A program made the position numbers and the translations under genes. This document shows positions 34,630 through 43,613 of a DNA stretch of 64,000 nucleotides, piece by piece. The stretch covers positions 2,046,001 through 2,110,000 of the forward strand of contig NZ_CP046973.1 of the NCBI RefSeq assembly GCF_009792235.1, written 5' to 3'. Origin of the DNA: Microcystis aeruginosa FD4 (GTDB taxonomy: Bacteria > Cyanobacteriota > Cyanobacteriia > Cyanobacteriales > Microcystaceae). How positions within the stretch are numbered: the first letter of the stretch is position 1; each line of letters opens with the position of its first letter. The notes beneath the pieces are model-generated. The model saw only the letters and a list, made by a program, of their open reading frames with translations, ran no database searches and was not told where the DNA came from.

Positions 34630-35950
34630 CGAAAATTTTGGGTCTGAAACCCCGTCGTTCTACGACGGCTTTACTGTTAAATACTAGCGCATTTACCAAA
34701 TATATGCTAAAATGTGAGACATGGAAAAAGCCTATTCGTTTCGATTTTACCCCACACCAGAACAAGAGTCGCTATTGCGGCGCACCTTGGGCTGTGTAAG
34801 ATTGGTTTACAACAAAGCTCTCCATCTCAGAACACAAGCATGGTACGAAAGACAAGAAAGAGTAGGATATGCTGAAACGTCTTCAATGTTGACCGATTGG
34901 AAAAAACAAGAAGAATTAGACTTTTTAAACGAAGTTAGTTGTGTACCTTTACAACAAGGTTTAAGACACCTACAAACAGCTTTCACTAATTTCTTTGCTG
35001 GTCGTACTAAGTATCCTAACTTTAAGAAAAAACATCAAGGAGGAAGTGCCGAATTTACTAAGTCAGCCTTTAAATTTAAAGACAAACAAATCTATTTAGC
35101 CAAATGCACAGAACCCTTAGCGATTCGCTGGTCGCGACAAATCCCAGAAAGCTGTGAACCAAGTACAGTAACAGTCAGATTACATCCTTCTGGACGTTGG
35201 CATATCTCAATAAGATTTGATGACCCAACGATTAAGCCATTACCAGTAACAGATAAAGCCATTGGAATTGACTTAGGAATTAGTAGCCTAGTAATTACCA
35301 GCGATGGTGACAAAGTATCTAATCCCAAGCATTTTAAAAAGCATTATCAGAGACTGCGAAAGGACCCCAAAAATCTTTCTAGAAAACAGAAAGGGTCAAA
35401 AAATCGAGAAAAGGCAAGAATCAAAGTAGCCAGAATTCACGCTCAAATCACCGATAGCAGAAAAGACCATTTACACAAGCTAACCACTCAATTAGTTCGT
35501 GAAAACCAAACGATTGTGGTTGAGAATTTAGCCGTCAAGAATCTGGTCAAAAACTCGAAATTATCTCAGGCAATATCTGACGTTAGTTGGGGAGAAATAA
35601 CTCGACAATTAGCCTATAAATGCCGTTGGTACGGGAAAAATTACCTCGAAATAGATAGATGGTTTCCTAGTTCTAAGCGGTGTAGTAATTGCGGGCATAT
35701 TGTCGAAAAGATGCCGTTAAATATTCGAGAGTGGGACTGTCCAGACTGTGGGACACACCATGACCGAGATATTAACGCCAGTAAAAATATTTTGGCCGCA
35801 GGACTTGCGGTGTCAGTCTGTAGAGCGACCATAAGACCAGAACAGAGTAAATCTGTTAAGGCAGGTGCGGAACCCCGCAAGGGAAAGAAGCAGAAACCTA
35901 AATCGTGAGGTTTGGGAATCACCGTCCGTTTACGGCGGTGAGGATGTCAA
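34630..35950 (+). mobile_element. tnpB-only IS605-type element, copy 2 (1321 bp)
   Basis: Same length and ends as the copy at 16902-18222: it starts CGAAAATTTTGGG after TTCAT and ends GAGGATGTCAA. Removing it rejoins the PEP-CTERM reading frame exactly with no target duplication, as expected for IS200/IS605 elements. Left hairpin CCGTCGT-TCT-ACGACGG is present. No tnpA. Confidence 0.92.
34721..35908 (+). CDS. tnpB: TnpB, RNA-guided RuvC nuclease of IS605-type element (copy 2)
   Basis: 395 residues with the same start MEKAYSFRFYPTPEQES and the same catalytic aspartate (IGIDLGISSL), glutamate (IVVENLAVKNL), last aspartate (HDRDINASKN) and two CxxC zinc pairs (CSNCG, CPDCG). It differs from copy 1 at roughly twenty scattered positions, among them K-to-R at 44, Q-to-E at 52 and the C-terminal AEPRKGKKQKPKS, and both copies are full length. 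Such divergence with intact active sites suggests both have stayed under selection or transposed not long ago. The predicted guide from its right flank would start CAGATATATCTACTG. Disrupts the PEP-CTERM gene. Confidence 0.95.
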   Translation: MEKAYSFRFYPTPEQESLLRRTLGCVRLVYNKALHLRTQAWYERQERVGYAETSSMLTDWKKQEELDFLNEVSCVPLQQGLRHLQTAFTNFFAGRTKYPNFKKKHQGGSAEFTKSAFKFKDKQIYLAKCTEPLAIRWSRQIPESCEPSTVTVRLHPSGRWHISIRFDDPTIKPLPVTDKAIGIDLGISSLVITSDGDKVSNPKHFKKHYQRLRKDPKNLSRKQKGSKNREKARIKVARIHAQITDSRKDHLHKLTTQLVRENQTIVVENLAVKNLVKNSKLSQAISDVSWGEITRQLAYKCRWYGKNYLEIDRWFPSSKRCSNCGHIVEKMPLNIREWDCPDCGTHHDRDINASKNILAAGLAVSVCRATIRPEQSKSVKAGAEPRKGKKQKPKS

Positions 35951-36586
35951 CAGATATATCTACTGACTTTGGCAGTCTAAACTATACCGTCAATGGGGCA
36001 GGGTTGCCCGGTAATACACCAAGTCTGACGGGAACTCATGCTGCTCGTAATTTCAGCAACAATGCGTGGCTAGGAAATTACAGCCTTGGTGGTAATATCA
36101 CTTTTAATCTTAATGGCAGCTATAGCCTAGCTGGTTTTAGCTTCTGGAACCTGAGCGGCCAGGGCAACAGTGCGGATTACGGAATTAAGGGCGTGACTGT
36201 TCAAGCCTCCACCGATGGTACAACTTTCACTACTATATCGGGTGCTCCTACTGAGTTTTCTAAGGGTACTGGCGGTTCTGTCGGTCCACAGCAATACTCC
36301 TTTTCTCCTGTTACCGCGTCTTAAGTGCGGTTTGTTGTTGGTGGTAACTGGGGACATCTCAGTGGTGAAGCAGGCTTCTTAGAAGCTCAATTTGATGGAA
36401 CTACTCCTCCACCGCAACCTGTCCCCGAACCGTCTTCCTTGCTTGCTCTGTTAGCCTTTGGTTTAGCGGGTGTTGGTTTCAGAAAAAGAATGTAATCTTT
36501 AGATGGCAAAGATGGTTAATTACCCTTAGCCATCAGCTTTGAATCAGTTATCATACCATTTTTCTTTATTCGTAGCAGGCATAACC

Positions 36587-36756
36587 GGGCGCATCTCCTA
36601 TTGGTGATTTTCTCTCACTGATGGTGAGCAGCAGAAGTTGTTCAAAGAGGGCGAAGGCAATTCGCCCCTACAATAATATGATTGCGCCAATGGTAGGGGC
36701 GCACTGCGTGCGCCCAAAATGTCATCTAGATATTTCGACAAAATTGAGATGCACCA
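36587..36756. mobile_element. Second copy of the 170-bp MITE
   Basis: Ends GGGCGCATCTCC and TGAGATGCACCA are close to the ends of the 1277-1448 copy, and the 9 bases GGCATAACC flank both sides (36578-36586 and 36757-36765). The interior has the same two REP-like palindromes. Elsewhere in the gap 36496-36939 there are ACTGATCACTG repeats and four AATTCAT units (about 36872-36902). Confidence 0.85.
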
Positions 36757-36939
36757 GGCATAACCATCTCTGTCATTACTTTTGAAAAATGGTATCAGAT
36801 GTGAGTTTTCAGTTCACTGATTATTGTTTACTGTATTACTGATCACTGAAAAAAAGCTCCCCACTCCCCAATTCATAATTCATAATTCATAATTCATAAT
36901 TCCCACTCTTCTTAAACAGGATTTAGTCTAGGATATCTG

Positions 36940-37623
36940 CTAGGAATAAAGAAAAATGATATTACTTTCGATCGCCCACTGGCTCAATTCCGTGCGATTA
37001 TGAAGACCGGTTTTATGAAGCATATTCGACACATGACTTTCGATCGTCCGTTGACTAACATTAAGTTTTGCGGCGATTTCCCGATTAGCCAGTCCTTGTG
37101 CGACCAATTGTACTACTTTTAACTCCGTTGGGGTTAATTCCACATTACCCGGAACCTGAAGAGGGGTGACATCTGGGGAATGGATGCGGGTGCTGCGTTT
37201 CGGCAGCCGGCCCGCTTGTGTGAGGGAAGACTCCACCCGGGCCACTAATTCTTCCGGTTCAAAGGGTTTGACCATATAAAAATTGGCCCTGGTGATTAAA
37301 CCTCTTACCTTGTCCTGACTTTGCCCCTCAGGGGAGAGAAAAATCACGGGAATGCAACTAAAACGACTGTCCTGACGAATTTTTTCGAGGAAAGCATAAC
37401 CGTCCATTTCCGGCATGATCAGATCACAGATAATCATATCGGGCATTTCCCTTGCTTTGGCCGCATTTGCCCCGCGTTCGAGGATTACTAGGGCCTCCCG
37501 ACCGTTTTCTGCGGTTGTCACCCTATAACCACGAAACTCTAGATAATCCTTCACCAAAAGTATTAAATTTGGGTCATCGTCGATTAATAAAAGTTGTTTG
37601 TTGTCTTTGTTTGTCTCTTTCAT
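36940..37623 (-). CDS. LuxR/NarL-type response regulator (Ycf29-like)
   Basis: 227 residues from ATG 37623; earlier codons in frame lie in the upstream leader. The receiver domain has the acidic pair in LLLIDDDPNL, phospho-acceptor aspartate in DMIICDLIMPEMDGY and the lysine in FYMVKPFEPEELVARV. The C-terminal domain is a GerE/LuxR helix-turn-helix: LTPTELKVVQLVAQGLANREIAAKLNVSQRTIESHVSNML. The layout and the ending SQWAIESNIIFL resemble Ycf29 of red-algal plastids and its cyanobacterial counterpart, whose target genes are not well known. It should bind DNA when phosphorylated. No histidine kinase gene is beside it; the nearest genes encode a 2Fe-2S protein and a small membrane protein on the same strand. 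Confidence 0.85.
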   Translation of the reverse strand: MKETNKDNKQLLLIDDDPNLILLVKDYLEFRGYRVTTAENGREALVILERGANAAKAREMPDMIICDLIMPEMDGYAFLEKIRQDSRFSCIPVIFLSPEGQSQDKVRGLITRANFYMVKPFEPEELVARVESSLTQAGRLPKRSTRIHSPDVTPLQVPGNVELTPTELKVVQLVAQGLANREIAAKLNVSQRTIESHVSNMLHKTGLHNRTELSQWAIESNIIFLYS

Positions 37624-37755
37624 CGCTATTTTCCAGGCTGCAGGGTTGGGGGAATGGAGACGGACAAAGGATCGACAGGCAAGAGGCAAAAGGTAGTTAG
37701 ATATGTGCAATTAATTGTGTCTAGCTACTTATCTTAATCGATCGAATCAGTGATT

Positions 37756-38211
37756 TCAGTTAGTTTTAACCCTGTTTTCCTCTATTGTTTCGGGTTCTTC
37801 TCTGGGACAGTTCAGAGAAATTGCCGGTAAATCGTGGCGAAGAAAAGCATATTCGGTGACGATTTGATTACCGATTAGGTGTTCTTGGATAATTCTTTCG
37901 ACCACTTCCCTGTTTACCCTTCGATACCAGACTCCTTCCGGGTATACTAATAAAATCGGCCCTTGGCTACAAACCCGCAAACAGTTGGCTTTAGTGCGAA
38001 AAATACAGCCTGGACGGTCGGCGCTGGGGCGATCGAGTTCTAATTCCCCTAACCGTTTCTTTAAATAATCCCATACTTCTAACCCTTCTTGCTTGTCACA
38101 GCATTTTGGCTTAGTCTGATCGCAGCAGAGAAATAGATGACGCTGGATCTGGGCTAATCCCAACTTAGCCGCATTTTCCCCCAAGATATCTCTGGTGTCT
38201 GTTTCTTCCAT
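37756..38211 (-). CDS. (2Fe-2S) ferredoxin domain protein (thioredoxin-like ferredoxin)
   Basis: 151 residues. The pattern HLFLCCDQTKPKCCD followed by WDYLKKRLGEL and then FRTKANCLRVCSQGPILLVYPEG gives the four cysteines of a thioredoxin-fold [2Fe-2S] ferredoxin of the kind found in cyanobacteria and in NuoE relatives. The C-terminal tail HLIGNQIVTEYAFLRHDLP is typical of the cyanobacterial version. It is likely soluble and electron carrying; its partner is unknown. It lies 132 bases after the response regulator start and is followed (upstream in transcription) by the small membrane protein gene at 38267-38569, with room for a separate promoter. Confidence 0.82.
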   Translation of the reverse strand: MEETDTRDILGENAAKLGLAQIQRHLFLCCDQTKPKCCDKQEGLEVWDYLKKRLGELELDRPSADRPGCIFRTKANCLRVCSQGPILLVYPEGVWYRRVNREVVERIIQEHLIGNQIVTEYAFLRHDLPAISLNCPREEPETIEENRVKTN

Positions 38212-38266
38212 AAATTTTTTTTATCAACTAAACTCTTGACATTGAACAGAAAATGTGCATAGCCGA

Positions 38267-38569
38267 CTAAACTTTTGGTTTGAGGATGTAACGATAGATA
38301 AGATAAACGATAGCGGCGAGGATTAAAGCACTTAAAACTGCGCTGACTAGGCGTAAAATCGCCGTTAAAATCGAAAAAGTCACAAAAACCCCCGCCACTG
38401 CCACAACTACCTGTGCTGGTGTGGACAGGCTGCCGTACCAAGTTTTCACTTTTTCAACAGTGGCAGCGAAACTAACCCGGGTATCAACGGGGGGGGAATC
38501 GTCGGTTTCGATTTCCACTTCCACTTCCTCTGGGGTATATTTATTATCGAACGGTTCGGGAGACTGCAT
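38267..38569 (-). CDS. Small two-helix membrane protein
   Basis: 100 residues from ATG 38569 (a GTG two codons earlier is also in frame). A 50-residue acidic cytosolic stretch (YTPEEVEVEIETDDSPPV) precedes two membrane helices, STPAQVVVAVAGVFVTFSILTA (about 50-70) and LVSAVLSALILAAIVYLIYR (about 73-93). The shape resembles CURT1/CAAD-type thylakoid proteins of cyanobacteria in having a tandem helix pair after a soluble N-terminus, but the match is only general. Function unknown. Its 3' end faces the 2Fe-2S protein gene on the same strand, 55 bases away. Confidence 0.65.
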   Translation of the reverse strand: MQSPEPFDNKYTPEEVEVEIETDDSPPVDTRVSFAATVEKVKTWYGSLSTPAQVVVAVAGVFVTFSILTAILRLVSAVLSALILAAIVYLIYRYILKPKV

Positions 38570-38684
38570 AAACACTCAAGCTACTTAACACTTCATCCCT
38601 ATTTTATCGGTGATTGGGGTTAACAGGGGTTGAGACAGAATTAATGTAACAATGGGTTTATCAATAGCTAGACGACCGGAATCT

Positions 38685-39086
38685 ATGAGCCTATCGACTC
38701 CCACCGTTACCGCCATCAATTATCCTGATGCTACCATCACTAGGGCCGAACGAGCCCTCTGTTGTTCTCCTTTCCGTCTCACCCTATTCGCCGCTATGCT
38801 TGAGCGAAGTGTATCACTTTTAAGCATCCCCGGTCCTGGAGGTTTAGAAAAAGGTTATACTTCCAGACTGCTAACGGAAGCAGCAGCGGAAAGCTATCTT
38901 CTCTGGTTGATTAAAGTGGGAATTTTGCGGCGCGAAGTAGATGGACAGGGGATAACCGATAGTTTTCGTCTCACTCCTTTGGGGAGGAAATTAATAGAAA
39001 AATGGCAACCCCAAGGGGACTTTTTCCCTCAACCCACTTTCTGGCAAAGATTTTTAAATACTCTGCAACGTTGGTTTTCTTTTTAA
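38685..39086 (+). CDS. Conserved cyanobacterial protein (Npun_F0494-like)
   Basis: 133 residues from ATG 38685; an earlier ATG at 38652 adds 11 atypical residues. The sequence AERALCCSPFRLTLFAAMLERSVSL is the feature I associate with the Npun_F0494 family of cyanobacterial proteins. A winged-helix-like core (ESYLLWLIKVGILRREVDGQ, SFRLTPLGRKLIEKW) follows, then an aromatic tail. It could be a small DNA- or protein-binding adaptor; nothing firmer can be said. It is alone on the plus strand between divergent neighbours, so it has its own promoter in 38576-38684. Confidence 0.6.
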   Translation: MSLSTPTVTAINYPDATITRAERALCCSPFRLTLFAAMLERSVSLLSIPGPGGLEKGYTSRLLTEAAAESYLLWLIKVGILRREVDGQGITDSFRLTPLGRKLIEKWQPQGDFFPQPTFWQRFLNTLQRWFSF

Positions 39087-39204
39087 GCAAGAGGCAACAG
39101 GCAAGAGGCAAGAGAAAGAATCTGGCAATTCTCCTACCCAAAAAAGTTTATAAACTAACTACATCAAAGCTTTTAGCTTAACAAATTAGGTTGTAGATTC
39201 GGTC

Positions 39205-39268
39205 ATTGTTATCAGCTATCAACTGATTACTGTTAACTGATTACTGATTACTGATTACTGATTACTGA
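39205..39268. repeat. Simple repeat of the GATTACTG type
   Basis: TTATCAGCTATCAACTG followed by several GATTACTG units, the same family as the repeats at 24096-24290. It sits just upstream of cobQ. Confidence 0.8.
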
Positions 39269-39290
39269 AAATACTCAATAAAAAAACTAG

Positions 39291-40766
39291 ATGAAAGCAA
39301 TTATGGTGGTGGGGACAACTTCCCACGCGGGTAAATCTTTTTTAACTGCGGCTTTATGTCGTTTATTTAACCGGAAAGGTTGGCAGGTAACACCCTTTAA
39401 AGGTCAGAATATGGCTCTTAATGCCTATGTTACCGCCGGAGGGGAAGAAATGGGTCACGCTCAGGCGGTGCAAGCATGGGCTGCGGGGACAATTCCCCGG
39501 GTAGAAATGAACCCAATTTTATTAAAACCCCAGGGAAATATGACCTCTCAGGTGATTATTAAAGGTAAGGCTGTTGGTGTCACCACGGCAGCGGATTATT
39601 ATCAGAATTATTTTGACCAAGGTTGGCAAGCAATTAAAGAATCTTTAGCCAAATTATCAACAGAATTTGATCTAGTTGTCTGTGAAGGTGCGGGAAGTCC
39701 GGCGGAAATAAATCTCAAACATCGCGATTTAACTAATATGCGGGTGGCTAAATATCTCGATGCCGCTACTATTTTAGTGGTGGATATTGATCGCGGGGGG
39801 GCTTTTGCTCACGTCGTCGGTACGCTAGAATTATTAGAACCGGAGGAAAGGGCTTTAATTAAAGGTATTGTGATCAATAAATTTCGCGGACAAAAATCTC
39901 TCTTAGATTCGGGGATTACTTGGCTAGAAGATTATACAAAAATTCCCGTCTTGGGAGTTCTTCCCTATAGTGATATCTTTTTAAGTGCTGAGGATTCTCT
40001 CAGTTTACTCGATCGCCCCGCCCAAAAACCCAAAGCTGAACTAAATATCACTGTCATTCGTCTGCCTCATATCGCTAATTTTACTGATTTTGACCCTCTT
40101 TGTGGCGAAGCAACGGTTAATGTACGTTATCTAGAATTACAGGAATCTTTAGGTGATCCCGATGGGGTAATTATCCCCGGTTCTAAAACCACTGTCGCTG
40201 ATTTAATTGCTCTTAATCAAAGTGGTATGGCTCATCAATTACAAGCCTATCACCAAAGGGGAGGTATTATCTTGGGCATCTGTGGTGGTTTGCAAATGTT
40301 AGGGCGATTAATCCTGGATCCTGACCATCGAGAAGGTCCCGACAGTGAGGCAGCTGGCTTAAATTTACTGCCCTTAAAAACGGTAATTACTGCCGAAAAA
40401 ATTACCCGTCAACGACAAGTTTTATCTAATTTTCCCCAAGCGGGTTTACCAGTAACAGGATACGAAATTCACCAAGGAATAAGCGAATGGGAAAGTGAAT
40501 CAGGTTATCAAAAAATGTTCGAGGAAGATGCTAGTCTAGGAATTGTCAATGATTCTCTCTCAATTTGGGGCTGTTATTTACATGGTATCTTTGATAATGG
40601 TTCTTGGCGAAGAACTTGGCTAAATCATCTGCGTCAGCGTCGCGGTTTATTATCTTTGCCTACGGCAATTGCTAACTATAGTGAACAAAGAGAAATAACC
40701 CTCGATAATATGGCTAATTTACTGGAAGAACATTTAAATTTTAAACCTATTTTTGCTCATTTGTAA
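39291..40766 (+). CDS. cobQ: Cobyric acid synthase
   Basis: 491 residues, the normal size. The N-terminal amidoligase half has the P-loop-like VVGTTSHAGKSFLTAALCR and the LKPQGNMTSQVI segment; the C-terminal class I glutamine amidotransferase half has the nucleophile Cys331 in ILGICGGLQMLG and the catalytic histidine in CYLHGIF. The enzyme amidates four side chains of adenosyl-cobyrinic acid a,c-diamide using glutamine and ATP in B12 (or pseudo-B12) synthesis. It is followed after 9 bases by a small ferredoxin gene on the same strand, a pairing seen in several cyanobacteria. The upstream space carries short repeats and no obvious cobalamin riboswitch. Confidence 0.95.
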   Translation: MKAIMVVGTTSHAGKSFLTAALCRLFNRKGWQVTPFKGQNMALNAYVTAGGEEMGHAQAVQAWAAGTIPRVEMNPILLKPQGNMTSQVIIKGKAVGVTTAADYYQNYFDQGWQAIKESLAKLSTEFDLVVCEGAGSPAEINLKHRDLTNMRVAKYLDAATILVVDIDRGGAFAHVVGTLELLEPEERALIKGIVINKFRGQKSLLDSGITWLEDYTKIPVLGVLPYSDIFLSAEDSLSLLDRPAQKPKAELNITVIRLPHIANFTDFDPLCGEATVNVRYLELQESLGDPDGVIIPGSKTTVADLIALNQSGMAHQLQAYHQRGGIILGICGGLQMLGRLILDPDHREGPDSEAAGLNLLPLKTVITAEKITRQRQVLSNFPQAGLPVTGYEIHQGISEWESESGYQKMFEEDASLGIVNDSLSIWGCYLHGIFDNGSWRRTWLNHLRQRRGLLSLPTAIANYSEQREITLDNMANLLEEHLNFKPIFAHL

Positions 40767-40775
40767 GGAGAAATT

Positions 40776-41015
40776 ATGACTATTTCAGTGCGTTTTTTAC
40801 CCGATGATATCATCATGGAAGCGGAAACCGGAGAACTATTATTAGATGTGGCCAAAAAAGCAGGAATTGCCATTCCTACCGGCTGTTTAATGGGTTCCTG
40901 TCACGCCTGTGAAGTAGAATTAGATGATGGTACTCAAATTTGTAGTTGTATTACTGGTATCCCCGGCGATCGAGATTCTTTAACTGTTCATTTATACTCC
41001 GATCCGCTTTGGTAG
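40776..41015 (+). CDS. Plant-type [2Fe-2S] ferredoxin
   Basis: 79 residues, somewhat shorter than photosynthetic Fd. The cluster-binding cysteines are in PTGCLMGSCHACEVEL (C-x4-C-x2-C) and the fourth in the QICSCITG region. The sequence starts MTISVRFLPDDIIMEAETGE with the beta-grasp fold. It starts 9 bases after cobQ with AAGGAG upstream, so it is translated from the same message. A role as electron donor for a cobalamin- or chlorophyll-linked reductase is plausible but not shown. Confidence 0.87.
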   Translation: MTISVRFLPDDIIMEAETGELLLDVAKKAGIAIPTGCLMGSCHACEVELDDGTQICSCITGIPGDRDSLTVHLYSDPLW

Positions 41016-41029
41016 TTAATCCCTTAGAT

Positions 41030-41734
41030 CTAGTCAAACTTGGGAATAATCCAAGCTGCTATAATAGCCAATAAAACAACAATTTCTAGGACTTTATATA
41101 AGTTAAGAGATTGTAGCCACTGAAAAGTATTGGCTAGACGCAAACTTAACCCCCATTGACGTAATTGAGATAACCATAATTTCGGATTATCTTGTTCACG
41201 AAAACCCCATTTAAGGATAGACAATAACAGGGGAACTCCTCCCACTTTAGCAGTCATGAGCAGGTGCAGCACCAGACATACTACCATAATTAACCAACTG
41301 AGCAAATGGGCATAATACCAGAAGTGATTTAATTCCCCTTCTGGTAGCCATTTGGAATCCATCATCCGGCCACTATACAAAGCAAAAGTTAGGGCAAAAA
41401 GAGTCAAAGTATTGACTAAACGATGGAGACTATACCACCAAATTGGCTTACCAAATTGAGTTAATTTGTGAAGAGAATCACTTTGAATTAATCTTTTGTT
41501 GCCGCGACGAAAAGCATAGATAGCAAAAACGGGAAAGATAATCAGAGTATAGAGGCCAAAAGTGCCGTGAATACTTTCAATTTCTTGATATTCTGGTAAG
41601 GGCAGTTTTAACCAACGACCGTCAAAAGTATCATAGGTCCAATAGGCCGTAACCATGGCGGCAATCAGTGCAATTCCTGTGAATCCGTGCAGAATTCGCA
41701 GTAAAAGAGGTTGATAAGGTTGATTAGTTTTCAT
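41030..41734 (-). CDS. Cytochrome b561-like membrane protein
   Basis: 234 residues with four to five membrane helices. Histidines fit a di-haem cytochrome b561 bundle: LLRILHGFTGIAL in helix 1, ESIHGTFGLYTLI in helix 2, YSLHRLVNTLTLF in helix 3, and HFWYYAHLLSWLIMVVCLVLHLLMTA in helix 4. Such proteins pass electrons across the membrane, often from a periplasmic dehydrogenase to quinone. It overlaps no neighbour and converges with the ferredoxin gene. The specific redox partner is unknown. Confidence 0.82.
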   Translation of the reverse strand: MKTNQPYQPLLLRILHGFTGIALIAAMVTAYWTYDTFDGRWLKLPLPEYQEIESIHGTFGLYTLIIFPVFAIYAFRRGNKRLIQSDSLHKLTQFGKPIWWYSLHRLVNTLTLFALTFALYSGRMMDSKWLPEGELNHFWYYAHLLSWLIMVVCLVLHLLMTAKVGGVPLLLSILKWGFREQDNPKLWLSQLRQWGLSLRLANTFQWLQSLNLYKVLEIVVLLAIIAAWIIPKFD

Positions 41735-41778
41735 CGACTCGATCGATACAATAGGGTATATAAACTTGCCCAGATACT

Positions 41779-42519
41779 ATGTTAACTAATCCTTGGCTCG
41801 TCGCTGTTCTTCTCAATACCGTCCTCCTCGGAATCGCTGCAATTGCCCCAAAAAAGCTCTTAACTCGGATGGGTTATCTCCATGCTTGGGTTTTAGGGGT
41901 AATTGTCTGGGGAAGCTTAGGATGGCGCGGTTATCTAATTGTTTTATTCTATTTCCTCGTCGGTTCTACTGTCACCCGCATCGGTTTAGCGCGCAAGGAA
42001 GCGGAGGGAATTGCCGAAAAAAGAGCGGGGGTACGCGGTCCTGAAAATGTCTGGGGTTCCGCTTTAGCGGGGGCAATTTGCGCTATCCTCAGTCTTTTTG
42101 CCGCTCCTCCCTGGGATTACCTCTTAATACTCGCTTATGTGGCTAGTTTTAGCACTAAATTAGCCGATACTACTGCCAGTGAGGTGGGTAAAGCTTACGG
42201 TAAAACTACCTATCTAATCACTAATTTTAAATCCGTCCCCCGGGGAACAGAAGGTGCTGTTAGTTTGGAAGGAACGCTCGCCGGTTTGCTGGCAGCCACG
42301 GCGATTTCCCTGTTAGCATGGGCTATCGGTGCGATCGATCTTATCGGTGTGTTATGGTGTGTAATTGCGGCATTTATCGCCACCAATATCGAAAGTCTCA
42401 TCGGCGCTACCCTACAAACTCGCTTTCTGTGGTTAACTAATGAATTGGTCAATGTGATCAATACGGTTATCGGTGCGATCGTGGCTATACTGTTAAGCTT
42501 GCTCTGGTCTTTCCGCTAA
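41779..42519 (+). CDS. DUF92 (TIGR00297) family protein, possible phytyl-phosphate kinase
   Basis: 246 residues with six to seven membrane helices. The segments LTRMGYLHAWVLGVIVWGSLG, KLADTTASEVGKAYGKTTYLI and VPRGTEGAVSLEGTLAGLLA are characteristic of DUF92. The plant member VTE6 phosphorylates phytyl phosphate to the diphosphate used for tocopherol and phylloquinone synthesis; the cyanobacterial homologues are thought to do the same. It lies divergently to the cytochrome gene with 44 bases between them and precedes the amino-acid binding protein. Confidence 0.82.
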   Translation: MLTNPWLVAVLLNTVLLGIAAIAPKKLLTRMGYLHAWVLGVIVWGSLGWRGYLIVLFYFLVGSTVTRIGLARKEAEGIAEKRAGVRGPENVWGSALAGAICAILSLFAAPPWDYLLILAYVASFSTKLADTTASEVGKAYGKTTYLITNFKSVPRGTEGAVSLEGTLAGLLAATAISLLAWAIGAIDLIGVLWCVIAAFIATNIESLIGATLQTRFLWLTNELVNVINTVIGAIVAILLSLLWSFR

Positions 42520-42555
42520 AATTAAGTGACTAAAAAAATTTTTCAGAGAATATCT

Positions 42556-43611
42556 ATGCTAAAGTGGCGTTTTTGTGCATTGTCCCTGTTTTTACTGCTA
42601 ATTACTGCCTGTGGGACGGAAAATCAACCTAATTCTAGTTCTAACACCGCAAGTAGTCCCGATGCTGGCCGCTTGCAAACGGTGAAAAATCGCGGTAAGT
42701 TAATTTGTGGCATTAACGGAGAAGTGCCGGGGTTTAGCTTTGTTAATGAAAAAGGCGAATATTCGGGCTTAGATGTGCAAATTTGCCGAGCTATTGCGGC
42801 CGCTCTCTTTGATGATCCCTCCAAAGTCGAATATCGTAAACTTAGCCCCCAAGAGAGATTTACTGCCGTACAGACGGGAGAAGTGGATATTCTCAGTCGT
42901 AACACCACCTGGACGATTAACCGGGATACCGCCCTGGGGATGGAGTTTATCACCCCGGTTTTCTATGATGGTCAAGGAATTATGGCCACGAAAGCCAGTA
43001 ATATTAAGAAATTAGAAGATTTAAGCGGAAAGTCCATTTGTGTGCTATCGGGAACCACCACGGAACAAAATCTGGCCGATGCCATGGCAAAAGCGGCAGT
43101 TCAAGGTTATAAACCGATCGTTTCCGATGATGTGGAGGCCTTATATACAGCTTATCAGGCGGGGCGCTGTCAGGCTGTCACCTCCGATCGCTCCCAATTG
43201 GTGGCCCGGCGCTCGGTTTTTCCCCGACCGCCGGATCATCAAGTATTAGAAGTGGTAATATCTAAGGAACCCTTGGCCCCGGCCGTGGCCGATGGTGATC
43301 CCGCTTGGTCGAATGCTGTCCGCTCGATCGTTTTTAGTTTAATTCAAGGGGAAGAATTTGGGATTAACTCCCAAAATATTGCCACTTTTGCCGATAGCAA
43401 AGACCCCAGTATTCGGCGCTTTTTGGGTATTGATGAGAAGTTAGGTGAAGATATGGGTTTACCCAATGATTTTGCCCAAAGAGTCTTAAAACAGGTGGGT
43501 AATTACGGGGAAATTTATGAGCGCGAAATCGGTAAACCCCTGCAACTCGATCGAGGTTTAAATAATCTTTGGACAAAGGGGGGTTTATTGTATTCTCCTC
43601 CTTTTCGTTAA
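42556..43611 (+). CDS. Amino-acid ABC transporter substrate-binding lipoprotein (AapJ/NatF type)
   Basis: 351 residues from the ATG at 42556, chosen over the GTG at 42526 because it begins a lipoprotein signal (MLKWRFCALSLFLLLITACG) with lipobox LITAC. The mature protein follows the family 3 binding-protein fold: RGKLICGINGEVPGFSFVNEKGEYSGLDVQICRAIAAALF, then VDILSRNTTWTINRD and GKSICVLSGTTTEQNLADAM. The closest match I know is AapJ/NatF, which supplies a general L-amino-acid permease. The permease genes (NatG/H, BgtA) are not in the window. It should sit in the periplasm, lipid anchored, presenting amino acids to the membrane complex. Confidence 0.88.
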   Translation: MLKWRFCALSLFLLLITACGTENQPNSSSNTASSPDAGRLQTVKNRGKLICGINGEVPGFSFVNEKGEYSGLDVQICRAIAAALFDDPSKVEYRKLSPQERFTAVQTGEVDILSRNTTWTINRDTALGMEFITPVFYDGQGIMATKASNIKKLEDLSGKSICVLSGTTTEQNLADAMAKAAVQGYKPIVSDDVEALYTAYQAGRCQAVTSDRSQLVARRSVFPRPPDHQVLEVVISKEPLAPAVADGDPAWSNAVRSIVFSLIQGEEFGINSQNIATFADSKDPSIRRFLGIDEKLGEDMGLPNDFAQRVLKQVGNYGEIYEREIGKPLQLDRGLNNLWTKGGLLYSPPFR

Positions 43612-43613
43612 TT

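Larger units (their letters stand above)
34521..36495 (+). pseudogene. PEP-CTERM secreted protein gene interrupted by tnpB element and a nonsense codon
   Basis: The first part (34521-34629) encodes a signal peptide MKLAIRPLVLSTATLGLIFGV ending NAQA, then ALITGVTAS. After the element (34630-35950) the frame resumes precisely as SDISTDFGSLNYTVNGAGLPG and continues through a beta-rich domain with WNLSGQGNSADYGIKGVTVQAS, similar to discoidin-like PEP-CTERM proteins. A TAA at 36322-36324 (VTAS, stop, VRFVVGGNWG) then interrupts the frame, and the last part ends in a proper sorting tail: VPEPSSLLALLAFGLAG, then FRKRM. PEP-CTERM tails send proteins to the exosortase for surface or matrix attachment. 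The gene is inactive through two independent lesions. Confidence 0.88.

Noticed and set aside
38154..38441. 95-codon minus-strand frame overlapping the ferredoxin and membrane protein genes
   Set aside because: It is out of frame with two better supported genes and reads through their leader regions.
39150..39290. Cobalamin riboswitch upstream of cobQ
   Set aside because: The leader is short and filled with simple repeats; no conserved B12-box sequence was visible.
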